A DNA stretch of 24,992 bases from Bacillota bacterium (GCA_021800315.1 JAJYZD010000015.1:1-24992), one strand, 5' to 3'; shown: positions 16,954 to 24,683, counted from the stretch's first letter. Notes: generated by a model not told the origin, from the sequence alone. Translations and numbers: made by a program.

Positions 16954-17301
16954 TTATTCGGGTCTATCGAGTATCTCCAACAAATCAGCTTTCCTCTTTT
17001 CGAGAACGGTCACCTGGGCCTTAATTTTCTTGAGCTCTTTATTAATTTGAGATAACTCCGTTTGAGCCTTTTTCTCCTGCAAGTATCTGGTACCATGCAG
17101 ATCAAGCACCAGTTTCTCAACCTCGTCCCGAATAAGCCTGTACCATGGGTTGCCATGCATATTCTGTTCCTGATATCGCAACTTACCAGCCTGCATTGCC
17201 TCGTAAACGTCACTGCGCGTTAATCCATATTCCTTTACAGCAGACACATCACTAAGGGTTGAATTCCTGACTGTCCATACTCCGTTGTCCACTTTTGCCA
17301 T
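16954..17301 (-). CDS. Small HTH / coiled-coil protein heading the giant NTPase operon
   Basis: The frame opens at 17346, but I prefer the ATG at 17301 because AAGGAG lies 11 bases upstream and the protein then begins MAKVDNGVWTVRN. Residues 15-65 look like a MerR/excisionase-type winged HTH: LSDVSAVKEYGLTRSDVYEA, then GNPWYRLIRDEVEKLV. Residues 72-112 form a coiled coil (ELSQINKELKKIKAQVTVLE). With 115 residues it is probably a dimeric DNA-binding protein. It ends seven bases before the giant NTPase start, so it is the first gene of that operon and a candidate autoregulator. No exact family is recognised. Its DNA is less GC-rich than the gene that follows. Confidence 0.7.
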   Translation of the reverse strand: MAKVDNGVWTVRNSTLSDVSAVKEYGLTRSDVYEAMQAGKLRYQEQNMHGNPWYRLIRDEVEKLVLDLHGTRYLQEKKAQTELSQINKELKKIKAQVTVLEKRKADLLEILDRPE

Positions 17302-17837
17302 ATTGGCAGCCACTCCTTTTCTTTGCCAGAGTAAGGCATAGTCCACCGCTATCCCGCCCCTGACCGTCGCCGGCCTTGGCCGGACCCATCACCGGGGGAT
17401 CAAGGAAAACGGCGCGACCGGAAAGTCCGGCCGGCTGCGGCGGCAACTACCAGGGTGACCGGCACCCGGTACGGGAAGGTCCGCCGACCCCAAGTAACCT
17501 TTGGTTTATTCACCGGAGAATTTTACGCCAAGCAGCCAAAACCCTGCTTTTGTACCGGAATTTCTCCATTAACCAGCGCCGCTCCGCCGTACCGGCAGGA
17601 CCGTGCCCCGCGGATTCTCCCCACTTGCGGTCCACTTTGGGTATAGCAGCCTCGCGGATCCATATGTTGTGACTGTTCCGTCGGGACCGATGGGGTACCC
17701 CGCCTACTTCGGTCCATATGTTGCGGCCGCGCCGGGGCTTGATGTTTGGTCGGTTCCCCCGAGATCGGGGTGCGAGGGCCCGGGTTAGGACGACGATGAC
17801 AAGACGGAGGCCCGGGCGGGTACCCGGATGGCTCGTT
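17302..17837. other. Intergenic stretch with short repeats, no clear gene
   Basis: I see no supported gene; the short frames on both strands have no ribosome binding sites or motifs. It contains a CCGGCC-TT-GGCCGG hairpin at 17370-17383 and the repeat cluster at 17659-17723. It should hold the promoter of the HTH-giant NTPase operon, but I could not find a convincing -35/-10 pair. It also follows the truncated ORF ending at 17838, so it may be a site of rearrangement. Confidence 0.4.
17659..17723. repeat. Direct and inverted repeat cluster
   Basis: TCCATATGTTG occurs twice, at 17659-17669 and 17713-17723. Between and overlapping them are the inverted pair GGACCGA (17684-17690) and TCGGTCC (17709-17715), and the perfect palindrome GGGGTACCCC (17692-17701). 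This could be a binding site, a terminator-like structure behind the oxidoreductase operon, or the scar of an insertion. No function can be assigned. Confidence 0.45.
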
Positions 17838-18218
17838 TTACCACAGCAGGGAGGACTTGCCTCCCTCGTTCTGGCCGATCAGAGCGATGTTGCCCAGGGC
17901 CGCCTGCAGGTCGTGGTCGCGCCAGTGCCACCAGTCCCGGAAAATGAGGCGGTGGTCCAAGCCCATTTTCGGCATTTCCTGCCCCCACCGGCTCCGGTAG
18001 GCCTTGGCCAGGCTGAGCAGATGGTCCCTCGGGTCACCCTCGGTCACCCGGACCGCGCCGTCGGCATCCGCCGTACACCGCCCGTCCGCCACGTCCTCCC
18101 GTATCCGTCCGGCCGGAAGGAGGACCGGGTGCAGGCTGTAGCGCACGTGAGTCGTCCCCTCTTCCCCGGGGCTGCCGCCCAGGTAGCCGTCCGGGGTCGG
18201 CTCGACGACCGGTGCCAT
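17838..18218 (-). CDS. Short ORF ending in a Walker A motif, probably truncated
   Basis: The 126-aa frame starts at an ATG overlapping the oxidoreductase stop by one base (TGATG), so it is read in the same operon. Residues 1-85 are featureless. From about 84 it reads MPKMGLDHRLIFRDWWHW, then ALGNIALIGQNEGGKSSLLW and stops. GQNEGGKS is a perfect Walker A (GxxxxGKS) in the context seen at the start of SMC/RecF/SbcC-like ATPases, where several hundred residues with Walker B and a signature motif should follow. Nothing like that follows in the 500 bp downstream, in any frame I examined. I take it as the stump of a lost ATPase gene, possibly fused to the end of another gene; chance similarity is less likely. 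Confidence 0.5.
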   Translation of the reverse strand: MAPVVEPTPDGYLGGSPGEEGTTHVRYSLHPVLLPAGRIREDVADGRCTADADGAVRVTEGDPRDHLLSLAKAYRSRWGQEMPKMGLDHRLIFRDWWHWRDHDLQAALGNIALIGQNEGGKSSLLW

Positions 18219-19748
18219 CAGCCTCCGGCCACCTCCCGGATGCTGATGGCGAAATCGGGGCAGATGAACAGGCACCGGCCGCAGCCCACACAGTGATCGC
18301 TGTGGGCGGCCGTCACCGGCCGGTAGCCGGCCCGGTTGAAGGCGTCGCCCCGGACGAAAACCCCGTAGGGGCACACGGCCAGGCAGTAGCCGCAGTCTTT
18401 GCAATAGGCCGGTTGCACCACGGCCTCATAAGCGTGCAGGTCGCAGCCCAGGCAGCGCCAGGCTTCCCGCACCACGGCCCGGGGATGCCGGCCAATGGGG
18501 AGTGGATCGCCGACTAGGCGGTGCGTGCCGCGAGGGGAAGACTCGGCCGGCACCGCGCGCTCCGTCAGGGCCAGGGGCTCCTCGATGCTCCCGTCGCCCC
18601 CGAGGAAGCGGTCCACGGATGACGCGACCCGCCGGCCCTGGGCGATGGCCCGGATAACCGAGGACGGACCGGTCGCCGCGTCGCCGGCGGCGAAAAGACC
18701 CCGGGTGGCCGTGGCCAGCGTCTCAGCCTCGACCCGCGCCGTGCCGTCGGCGTTGGCCGCCAGTCCGATGGAGGCGGCGTCGGCCTCCTGGCCCACGGCC
18801 AGGATCAAGGTATCGAAAGCGACCGCAAATTCGCTCCCCGCCACCGGAACGAGCCTGGCGGGGCCGGTCGCGTCGGCGGTTACCCCCGAGCAGACCAGGC
18901 GGCCGGCCTCTATGCGCGTCGGGGCGGCCATAAACTGAAAGGTGACCCCTTCTTGTTGCGCCGCCGCCGTCTCCGCTGGATCGGCCCTCATTTCGGCCCT
19001 TGGGCGCCGGTAGATGACCAGCACTTCCCGGGCACCCAGCCGGACGGCGGAGCGGGCAGCATCCAGGGCGGTGTTGCCGCCGCCCACCACCACCTTCTCC
19101 CCGGTCGACGGCGGATTGCCGGTATTGATCATGGCCAGAAAGGAAAGGCCGTCGTATACCCCCGGTTGGCTGGCCGCCAGGCCGGCCGTCAGCCCCCGCC
19201 AGGCGCCGGCGGCGACCAGCACGGCGTCGTAGCCGGCCAACAGTTCTCCGGCCGCCTCCACGCGGGTTCCGGTCCTGATCTCGACCCCGCGCTCCCGAAT
19301 AGCACCTATTTCCTCGTCCAGCGTTTCCCGGGGCAGGCGGTAGGCCGGAATGCCGTAGCGCAGCAGGCCCCCGGGTAGCGCCTGCGCCTCGAAGACGGTG
19401 ACGGCGTGGCCCCGCCCGGCCAGGTACCAGGCGGCGGTCAGACCGCAGGGCCCGGACCCGGCCACCGCCACCTTCTTGCCGGTCGGTGCGGGGCGATGGA
19501 GCCGCGGCCGCCAGCTTCAGCGCGCGGATGGCCACCGGCTGGTCGTACTGGGCGCGGGCGCAGTTCAATTCGCAGGGGTGGAGGCAGACGTGGCCGCAGA
19601 CGGCGGGAAAGGGGATCCTCTCCCGGATTACGGCCAGAGCCTGGTCGTAATCGCCGGCCCGGAGGCACCGCAGGTAGCGGGGGACGTCCACCCCGGCCGG
19701 ACAGGCTTCCCGGCAGGGCGCCTGGCGCCGCCCTTCCATAGCGCTCAA
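18218..19748 (-). CDS. GltD/BzdV-like NAD(P)-FAD oxidoreductase with C-terminal ferredoxin domain; frameshifted
   Basis: The N-terminus (frame from 19748) has CPAGVDVPRYL and FPAVCGHVCLHPCELNC, the Fe-S domain of GltD-type proteins. After a frame change come the FAD motif VAVAGSGPCGLTAAW, the NAD(P) motif VVVGGGNTALDAARSAV and the closing GLFAAGDAATGPSSV. The C-terminus has two [4Fe-4S] motifs, CKDCGYCLAVCPYG and CVGCGRCLFICPDF. The two frames join if one C is removed from the CCCC run (GGGG at 19490-19493), giving PSPAPTGKKVAVAGSG and a 509-aa protein. With KorABC it would pass electrons between ferredoxin clusters and NAD(P), as reported for BzdV in Azoarcus. Its start overlaps the korC stop (ATGA). 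The frameshift could be a sequencing error or a real inactivation. Confidence 0.85.
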
Positions 19749-20287
19749 CTCCCTTCCGCCGCGCCGGTCCCCAGTGCTATGCCCGTGTGCAGAGCCATCA
19801 CGTTGCTTTGCGCAAGCGGCGGAGAAAATCTTTGGCCGATTACTTTGACCAGGCTGCCGGCGGTGACCACGCCGGTGGCGGAGGCAAGGACGCCGAGGGC
19901 GATCATGTTGGCCGCTCCAGATTGACCGAGCCCGGCGGCCAAGCGGGTAAACGGGTAGCCGGCCAGGTTGGGGCCGTCCGCGCCGGCCGGCAGCCTGGAA
20001 TCGTAAAAAACGCGGGTCCGCGCCATGCCCGCATACAACTCCATAGCCTCTGCGGTCAGTGCCAGGACGATGTCCGGCTGCTCAACCTGCTGGTAGATGA
20101 TCTCGTCCCGGTCGATGATCACTTCGGCCTGGGAGAAGCCGCCCCGGCTGGCGATGCCGTAGGATACGGTCTGAACGACGTTTTTGCCGTCGAGGATGGC
20201 CGCTTGCCCCAGGATGACGCCCGACAACACCAGCCCCTGGCCGCCGGAACCGGCCAGGATCACTGCGTACCGGTCCGCCTTCGTCAA
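19745..20287 (-). CDS. korC: 2-oxoacid:ferredoxin oxidoreductase gamma subunit
   Basis: A 180-aa protein of the POR/KOR gamma family. It begins YAVILAGSGGQGLVLSGVIL, the typical glycine-rich start, and has QTVSYGIASRGGFSQAEVII, close to the QTxSYGPExRGG pattern of korC proteins. DIVLALTAEAMELY is also typical. It works with the alpha (korA) and beta (korB) subunits in oxidative decarboxylation of a 2-oxoacid to acyl-CoA, with ferredoxin as acceptor, or the reverse reductive carboxylation. Its ATG overlaps the korB stop (ATGA) and its stop overlaps the oxidoreductase start. The substrate (2-oxoglutarate or a branched-chain or aryl 2-oxoacid) cannot be fixed from this sequence. Confidence 0.88.
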   Translation of the reverse strand: MTKADRYAVILAGSGGQGLVLSGVILGQAAILDGKNVVQTVSYGIASRGGFSQAEVIIDRDEIIYQQVEQPDIVLALTAEAMELYAGMARTRVFYDSRLPAGADGPNLAGYPFTRLAAGLGQSGAANMIALGVLASATGVVTAGSLVKVIGQRFSPPLAQSNVMALHTGIALGTGAAEGS

Positions 20288-21069
20288 TTTCGATCATTCC
20301 TTTTTTGCGCCCAGGCCTGGACCTCGCGGTAACGGGCGTTGAAATCCGGAGCGTTCCGGTCGATCAGAAGGCCGCAGACCAACCCGTCCCCGGCCACCTC
20401 CCGAAGCCGACGCAGCAGGTCCGGGCCGTCGATTTGGTTGTAACGGCCGAAATGGGTCGGGCAGGGACTGACGGCCTCGACCAGGGCAAAGCCTTTTCTG
20501 GTCAGGCCCTCCTTCATCCGCTGCTGCAGTTGCCAGCCGTCGAAGACCGTCTCCCGTGCCGCGTAGTTGGCTCCCGCCGCCCCGGCCAGGGCGCAGATGT
20601 CGAATTCCCGCTCCGGGTTGCCGTAGGGTGTGGTGCTGGTGTAGCGGTCCGCCCCGGTGGTGGCGGAAACCTGCCCGCCGGTCATACCGTAGTTGAAGTT
20701 GTTGACGATTACCGCGGTCAGGTCGATATTGCGCCGCGCGGCGTGGATAAAGTGGTTGCCGCCGATGGTTACGCCGTCGCCGTCGCCCATGAGGACCACG
20801 ACGTTCAATTCCGGTTTATAGACCTTGATGCCGGTGGCGAAGGCCAGGGCCCGGCCGTGGGTCACGTGCAGGGCGCAAGTGGCCAGGTAATCGTCGGCCT
20901 TGCCCCAGCAGCCGATGCCGGTGACCACCACCGTGTCCCCGTTCTCGTACCCCAACTCCTCGAAAGCCCGCAGAAGGGCCCCCAGCACGATGCCGTTGCC
21001 GCAACCCGGGCACCACATGTGCGGGAGGGCGCCCTCTTTCAGATACCTGGTTCCTGTTGCCCAACCCAT
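20284..21069 (-). CDS. korB: 2-oxoacid:ferredoxin oxidoreductase beta subunit, TPP-binding
   Basis: The 261 residues include MWCPGCGNGIVLGALLRAF, with the CPGCG iron-sulfur ligand motif. The thiamine-pyrophosphate motif is GDGDGVTIGGNHFIHAARRN followed by VNNFNYGMTGGQ, the normal korB pattern. TGIGCWGKADDYL, where many homologues have SGIGCSGR, is a variation. The ATG is preceded by GGTGGAG and lies 12 bases after the korA stop. The reaction is transfer of the acyl group from a 2-oxoacid to CoA, with electrons leaving through Fe-S clusters. Length is slightly shorter than the usual 270-290 aa. No separate korD gene is seen; the ferredoxin domain of the downstream oxidoreductase may replace it. 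Confidence 0.92.
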   Translation of the reverse strand: MGWATGTRYLKEGALPHMWCPGCGNGIVLGALLRAFEELGYENGDTVVVTGIGCWGKADDYLATCALHVTHGRALAFATGIKVYKPELNVVVLMGDGDGVTIGGNHFIHAARRNIDLTAVIVNNFNYGMTGGQVSATTGADRYTSTTPYGNPEREFDICALAGAAGANYAARETVFDGWQLQQRMKEGLTRKGFALVEAVSPCPTHFGRYNQIDGPDLLRRLREVAGDGLVCGLLIDRNAPDFNARYREVQAWAQKRNDRN

Positions 21070-21081
21070 GACTCCACCCCG

Positions 21082-22212
21082 CTATTTTGCCGGGAAATCC
21101 AACGCCGCCAGGACGTCCCGCGGTGCAATGATCCGGCCGTTGTACTTGTTGACCCTCCTGATGTCCTTTTCCGGTCCCAGGATCCGGCGCACTTCCAGAG
21201 CCGCCTGGCCGGCGTAGTTCATCTCCGGCACCACCACGGTCCGGGCCTTTTCCGCCAGGGCGGCGATTTCCCGGTCGGGGAAGGGCCAGATCGTGATCAA
21301 CTGCAAAAGTCCCGCCTTGACGCCGTTTTTCCTGGCTTCCAGGGCCGCCGCCCGCGCCGCCCGGGTGACCGCCCCGAAGGCGATGAACAGCACTTCCGCG
21401 TCGTCCGTGTAGAACTCCCTGGTCATTACGATCTCATCCCGGTGCAGATCCAGTTTGCGGTGCAGCCGCTCCACTTTCCATGCGGCGACGGCCGGATCGT
21501 TGTTGCTGAAACCGTCGGGCCCGTGCATGGAAGTGGACACGTGAAAAACGAATCCGGACCCGAAGGCCGGAACGGGGGCCACCGCACCGGCATCCCGCGC
21601 GAAAGGCTCGCACCGGCCGGGCGGACCCTGGGGCGCCTTCCGGTCGACGACCTCGATTTCCCCGGGCGCCGGGCTGACGAAGTTCTCCCGCATGTGGGCC
21701 ACTATTTCCTCGGCCGCAAAGACCACCGGAACCCGGAATCGCTCCGCCAGGTTGAAAGCCTGCACCATCAGACAGAAACATTCCCCGGCCGAGGAGGGCG
21801 ACAGCGCGATGACGGCCTGGTCGCCGTGCCGGCCCCAGCGCACCTGCATGATGTCGGACTGGGCGGGCTTGGTGGCCAAACCGGTGGCGGGACCGGAGCG
21901 CTGGACGTCGATCACCACGCAGGGCACCTCGCCCATCACGGCCATGCCCAGGTTCTCCTGCATGAGGGAAAAGCCGGGGCCGCTGGTCGCCGTAAACGCT
22001 TTGGCCCCGGCCAGCGAGGCCCCCACCACGGCGGCCAGGCTGGCGATTTCATCCTCCATCTGCAGATAGACGCCGCCGCTTTGGGGCAGGATCCGGGCGC
22101 ACTCCGAAGCGATCTCCGAGGAAAGCGTTATCGGGTAGCCGGCGTAAAGAGCCCCTTCCGCCATGGCCAGGTTTCCCTGAATCAGCCTCGGTTCGCGTTG
22201 CAATTGCCTCAC
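21082..22212 (-). CDS. korA: 2-oxoacid:ferredoxin oxidoreductase alpha subunit
   Basis: About 376 residues in the alpha-subunit pattern: LIQGNLAMAEGALYAG, YPITLSSEIA, MEDEIASLAAVVGASLAGAK, TATSGPGFSLMQENLGMAVM and, near the end, VVVPEMNYAGQAALEVRRI. This is the pyrimidine-binding and C-terminal domain chain of 2-oxoacid:ferredoxin oxidoreductases. The segment between EGALYAG and YPIT lacks about six residues (CRFFAG in many homologues), which normally precede the TPP-proximal YPIT loop. The frame opens with a TTG at 22221 that overlaps the previous stop; the GTG at 22212 follows GAGACGG and may be the true start, though the site is weak. It is the first recognisable gene of the kor operon. 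Confidence 0.9.
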   Translation of the reverse strand: MRQLQREPRLIQGNLAMAEGALYAGYPITLSSEIASECARILPQSGGVYLQMEDEIASLAAVVGASLAGAKAFTATSGPGFSLMQENLGMAVMGEVPCVVIDVQRSGPATGLATKPAQSDIMQVRWGRHGDQAVIALSPSSAGECFCLMVQAFNLAERFRVPVVFAAEEIVAHMRENFVSPAPGEIEVVDRKAPQGPPGRCEPFARDAGAVAPVPAFGSGFVFHVSTSMHGPDGFSNNDPAVAAWKVERLHRKLDLHRDEIVMTREFYTDDAEVLFIAFGAVTRAARAAALEARKNGVKAGLLQLITIWPFPDREIAALAEKARTVVVPEMNYAGQAALEVRRILGPEKDIRRVNKYNGRIIAPRDVLAALDFPAK

Positions 22213-22217
22213 CCGTC

Positions 22218-22451
22218 TCAATCACTGTTTTCGAGAGGATCCGCTTCCCAGCGGTTGTCAATCCGGGCCCTTTGCAGCTTGCCGCTGAAGTCGACGTGGA
22301 TCGACTTCCACCCCGTGCAGAAATCCAGGGCGGCGGTGCCGGCCTCGCGGTGGCCGCTGCCCGTCCCCCGGGTGCCGTCGAAGGGCAGGTGGACCTCCGC
22401 TCCGATCGTACCGGCACGTAGACGCCCGTGAAAACACTTGTAAACCAGCAT
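22218..22451 (-). CDS. Small hypothetical protein upstream of korA
   Basis: A 77-aa frame from ATG at 22451, extendable to GTG at 22493. It reads MLVYKCFHGRLRAG, later ALDFCTGWKSIHVDFSGKLQ and a C-terminal DNRWEADPLENSD. Its third codon positions are G/C-rich in the way real genes of this region are, and its stop touches the possible korA start. No ribosome binding site or known motif is visible. It may be a real small gene of the kor operon, or the 3' end of a gene lost upstream. Confidence 0.35.
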   Translation of the reverse strand: MLVYKCFHGRLRAGTIGAEVHLPFDGTRGTGSGHREAGTAALDFCTGWKSIHVDFSGKLQRARIDNRWEADPLENSD

Positions 22452-22500
22452 ACTAAGACGCCGGCCGGAGCCGAAAACAGATCCAAAACCCACTGCCCCT

Positions 22501-22555
22501 CGTTGACCCGTGGATCAGGGAAACCCGGATCCACGGGTTCATCGGGTTGTCAACG
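22501..22555. repeat. Large inverted repeat at the MFS gene end
   Basis: ACCCGTGGATC (22506-22516) pairs with GATCCACGGGT (22528-22538), with an inner GGG/CCC (22518-22520, 22524-22526) around an AAA loop. An outer pair, CGTTGAC (22501-22507) and GTCAACG (22549-22555), overlaps the MFS stop codon at 22550-22552. It is placed like a terminator for the minus-strand MFS gene and upstream of the kor operon, but no U-tract follows, so it could also be a protein-binding site. Confidence 0.55.
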
Positions 22556-23785
22556 ACAGGTGTTCTCCCCAAGGCCGGCTTTCTCCTGCACCCAGAGCGG
22601 GTGGCGCGCGGCCAGGACGGCGGTCAGGAAGGCCATGCCGACGGCCAGCACCAGCACCCCGTCGATGTTGGCGATAACCCCGGGCCAGCCGAACCGGCTC
22701 CAGAAGAGACCGCCGGCCGAGCCGATCACACTGGAGCCCAGATAGTAAAAGAAGAGGTACAGGGAGGAAGCCTGGGACTTGTTGATCGTCGCCCGCTTGT
22801 TCACCCAGCCGCTGGCCACGGAATGGCCGGCGAAAAAGCCGGCGGCGAAAAGAACGAGCCCCAATATCTTGACCACCAGGAGAGGGGCCAGGGTAACGGT
22901 CGCCCCGGCGCCCATGCTTATGACCGCCGCGGCCAACACCAGGCTGCGGGGCAGCCGGTCGGCCAGGCGGCCCACCCAGGCCGAACTGAAAGTGCCGCCG
23001 AGATAGACGATGTAGATGAAACCGATCAGGGTCTGGCTTAAATGATAAGGAGGAGCCATCAGGAGGAAGCCCACGTAATTGAACATGCTGACGAAGCCGC
23101 CCATGAGGATGAAGCCCACGGCGTAAAGTCCCAGGAGGGCCGGATCCTTCAGGTGGTAAAAGATCGCGGCGGCCGCCCGCGCCAGTGAGAACGGCGCCGG
23201 CGCGACGCCGGTCGCCGGCGGCAGCATGCGCCCAAAGTAGAAGCTGATCACCATGCTCAGCACGCCCAGCACCACCAGTGCCACATGCCAGGAAAAGAGA
23301 TCGGTCAGGGCCCCCACCATAAACCGGCCGGTCATGCCGCCGATGCTGGTTCCGCCTATGTAGATGCCCATGACCCGGCCCAGGCTGCCCGGATGGATGA
23401 CTTCACCGATGTAGCCCATGGCGATGGCCGGGAAGCCGGCTAAAACAGCGCCTTGCAGAAAACGGAGCACCAGGAGCGTCCCGAAGGAGGGTGCCAGGGC
23501 CGCCAAAAGGCTGAAGGCGCCGGTGGCCGCCAGGGAGACGGTCATGACGACCCGGCGCCCCGCCCGGTCGGAGAAAACCGGCGTCACCAGCATGCAGACG
23601 GCCAGGGCCCCGGTGGTCAGGGATACGGACAGGCTGCCCACCACCGGGGTCACGTGGAACTGCCGGACCAACGTGGGCAGGATGGTCTGGGTGCTGTAGA
23701 GGTTGGCGAAGGTGACGAAGCCGCCCAGGAACAGGGCCGCTACGACCAGGGGATACTCCCGGCTGCCGGGCTTGATACAGGTCAA
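22550..23785 (-). CDS. Major facilitator superfamily transporter, YnfM-like
   Basis: The 411-residue protein has about 12 hydrophobic segments and the MFS loop motifs: SDRAGRRVVM between helices 2 and 3, LRFLQGAVLAGFPAIAMGYI, and GRLADRLPRSLVLAA in the second half. The overall pattern (NLYSTQTILPTLVRQFHVTP near the start and GHSVASGWVNKRA later) is like YnfM-type transporters of unknown substrate, probably efflux. The start is TTG at 23785, eight bases after GGGGGG. It is transcribed away from a LysR gene, the usual arrangement for such pairs. The inverted repeat at 22501-22555 marks its end. Substrate and direction of transport are unknown. Confidence 0.88.
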   Translation of the reverse strand: MTCIKPGSREYPLVVAALFLGGFVTFANLYSTQTILPTLVRQFHVTPVVGSLSVSLTTGALAVCMLVTPVFSDRAGRRVVMTVSLAATGAFSLLAALAPSFGTLLVLRFLQGAVLAGFPAIAMGYIGEVIHPGSLGRVMGIYIGGTSIGGMTGRFMVGALTDLFSWHVALVVLGVLSMVISFYFGRMLPPATGVAPAPFSLARAAAAIFYHLKDPALLGLYAVGFILMGGFVSMFNYVGFLLMAPPYHLSQTLIGFIYIVYLGGTFSSAWVGRLADRLPRSLVLAAAVISMGAGATVTLAPLLVVKILGLVLFAAGFFAGHSVASGWVNKRATINKSQASSLYLFFYYLGSSVIGSAGGLFWSRFGWPGVIANIDGVLVLAVGMAFLTAVLAARHPLWVQEKAGLGENTCR

Positions 23786-23896
23786 CTAAAAAGCCCCCCG
23801 ATCCCCGAGTTTCCCCCATCATCTTACTCCCAACCAGCACCTAACGTCCAATTAATAATTTACGATAGAACAATGCATTTCGGTAATCCGGGACTC

Positions 23897-23925
23897 TTGA
23901 CAACCTATAACTTCCGGCGGATAGT
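23897..23925 (+). promoter_or_regulatory. Promoter for LysR gene
   Basis: TTGACA (23897-23902), a 17-bp spacer and GATAGT (23920-23925) lie 44 bp before the LysR start. The -35 is perfect and the -10 is fair. The 180-bp divergent region between MFS and LysR is AT-rich and would also hold the LysR operator, but no clear T-N11-A box stands out. Confidence 0.5.
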
Positions 23926-23968
23926 CGGCCTTGGAACCATACCTTCAAGCAATAAGGAGCACCCAGCC

Positions 23969-24478
23969 ATGGAGTGGCAGCACCTGGAATACTTTCAGAC
24001 CGTGGCCCGGGAGCAGCACTTCACCCGGGCGGCCGGGAAACTTTCCCTCTCCCAACCCGCGCTGAGCAGGGCCATCGCCCGCCTGGCGGAGGAACCGGGG
24101 GTTCCCCTGTTCGAGCGCAAGGGACGCACCGTATCCCTCAATCGCTACGGGGAACTCTTCCTGGTGCGGGTCAACCGGGCACTCGCCGAAATCACCGGGG
24201 GAAAGAAGGAGATCCAGGAACTCGTCAACCCGGAGAGCGGTCAGGTTTCCCTGGCCCACCTGCACACGCTGGGCACCAACCTGATCCCCACCCTGCTCGG
24301 TTCCTTCCGCCGCCGGTACCCGCGCGTCACCTTCCGCCTGCACCAGGATAACACCGAACCCATCCTGGACATGCTGGACGGCGGCAAGATAGATTTCGGC
24401 CTGTGCTCCCCGGTCCTTACCCGGCGGGGCCTGACCTGGCTGGACCTTAGACCCTCTGCCGTAGAGCCCTTGCCATAA
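23969..24478 (+). pseudogene. Truncated LysR-family transcriptional regulator
   Basis: The N-terminus is a full LysR DNA-binding domain: MEWQHLEYFQTVAREQHFTR, then KLSLSQPALSRAIARLAEEP and LFERKGRTVSLNRYGELFL. The effector domain begins normally (VSLAHLHTLGTNLIPTLLGS, later DMLDGGKIDFGLCSP) but breaks off at LTWLDLRPSAVEPLP after 169 residues, against about 290-300 for the family. The start ATG at 23969 has AAGGAG nine bases upstream. Immediately after the stop the DNA becomes AT-rich and contains a transposase fragment, so insertion is the likely cause. The protein could still bind DNA but lacks most of the effector pocket. It is divergent from the MFS gene, its likely target. Confidence 0.8.
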
Positions 24479-24524
24479 TTAAATTGCAGGTGGCCTGGTC
24501 TACCAAGAATGTATGGTGTTAACA

Positions 24525-24560
24525 GTGGGGGGATCATGCTATTTATGCAGATCCCCCCAC
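24525..24560. repeat. 11-bp perfect inverted repeat beside the LysR break
   Basis: GTGGGGGGATC (24525-24535) pairs with GATCCCCCCAC (24550-24560) around a 14-base loop, itself partly palindromic (ATGC...GCA). It lies between the LysR break and the minus-strand transposase and downstream of both, so it could be a terminator or part of an insertion-sequence end. No U-tract is present. Confidence 0.5.
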
Positions 24561-24683
24561 AAATCTAAGATATGTAAATATATGGCCATGATTGATCTAA
24601 TAATAGGCATACTAAAGTATCATGATGTTCATTCGAGCACAATGACACTTGATTTCTGCATTGATGCAGTACTATAGTTTAAT

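Noticed and set aside
17523..17788. Small frames on both strands around the repeat cluster
   Set aside because: No ribosome binding site, and the translation is shaped by repeats; no family features.
20305..22431. 708-aa plus-strand open frame opposite korA/korB/korC
   Set aside because: It is the shadow of three well-supported minus-strand genes in GC-rich DNA and has no family features.
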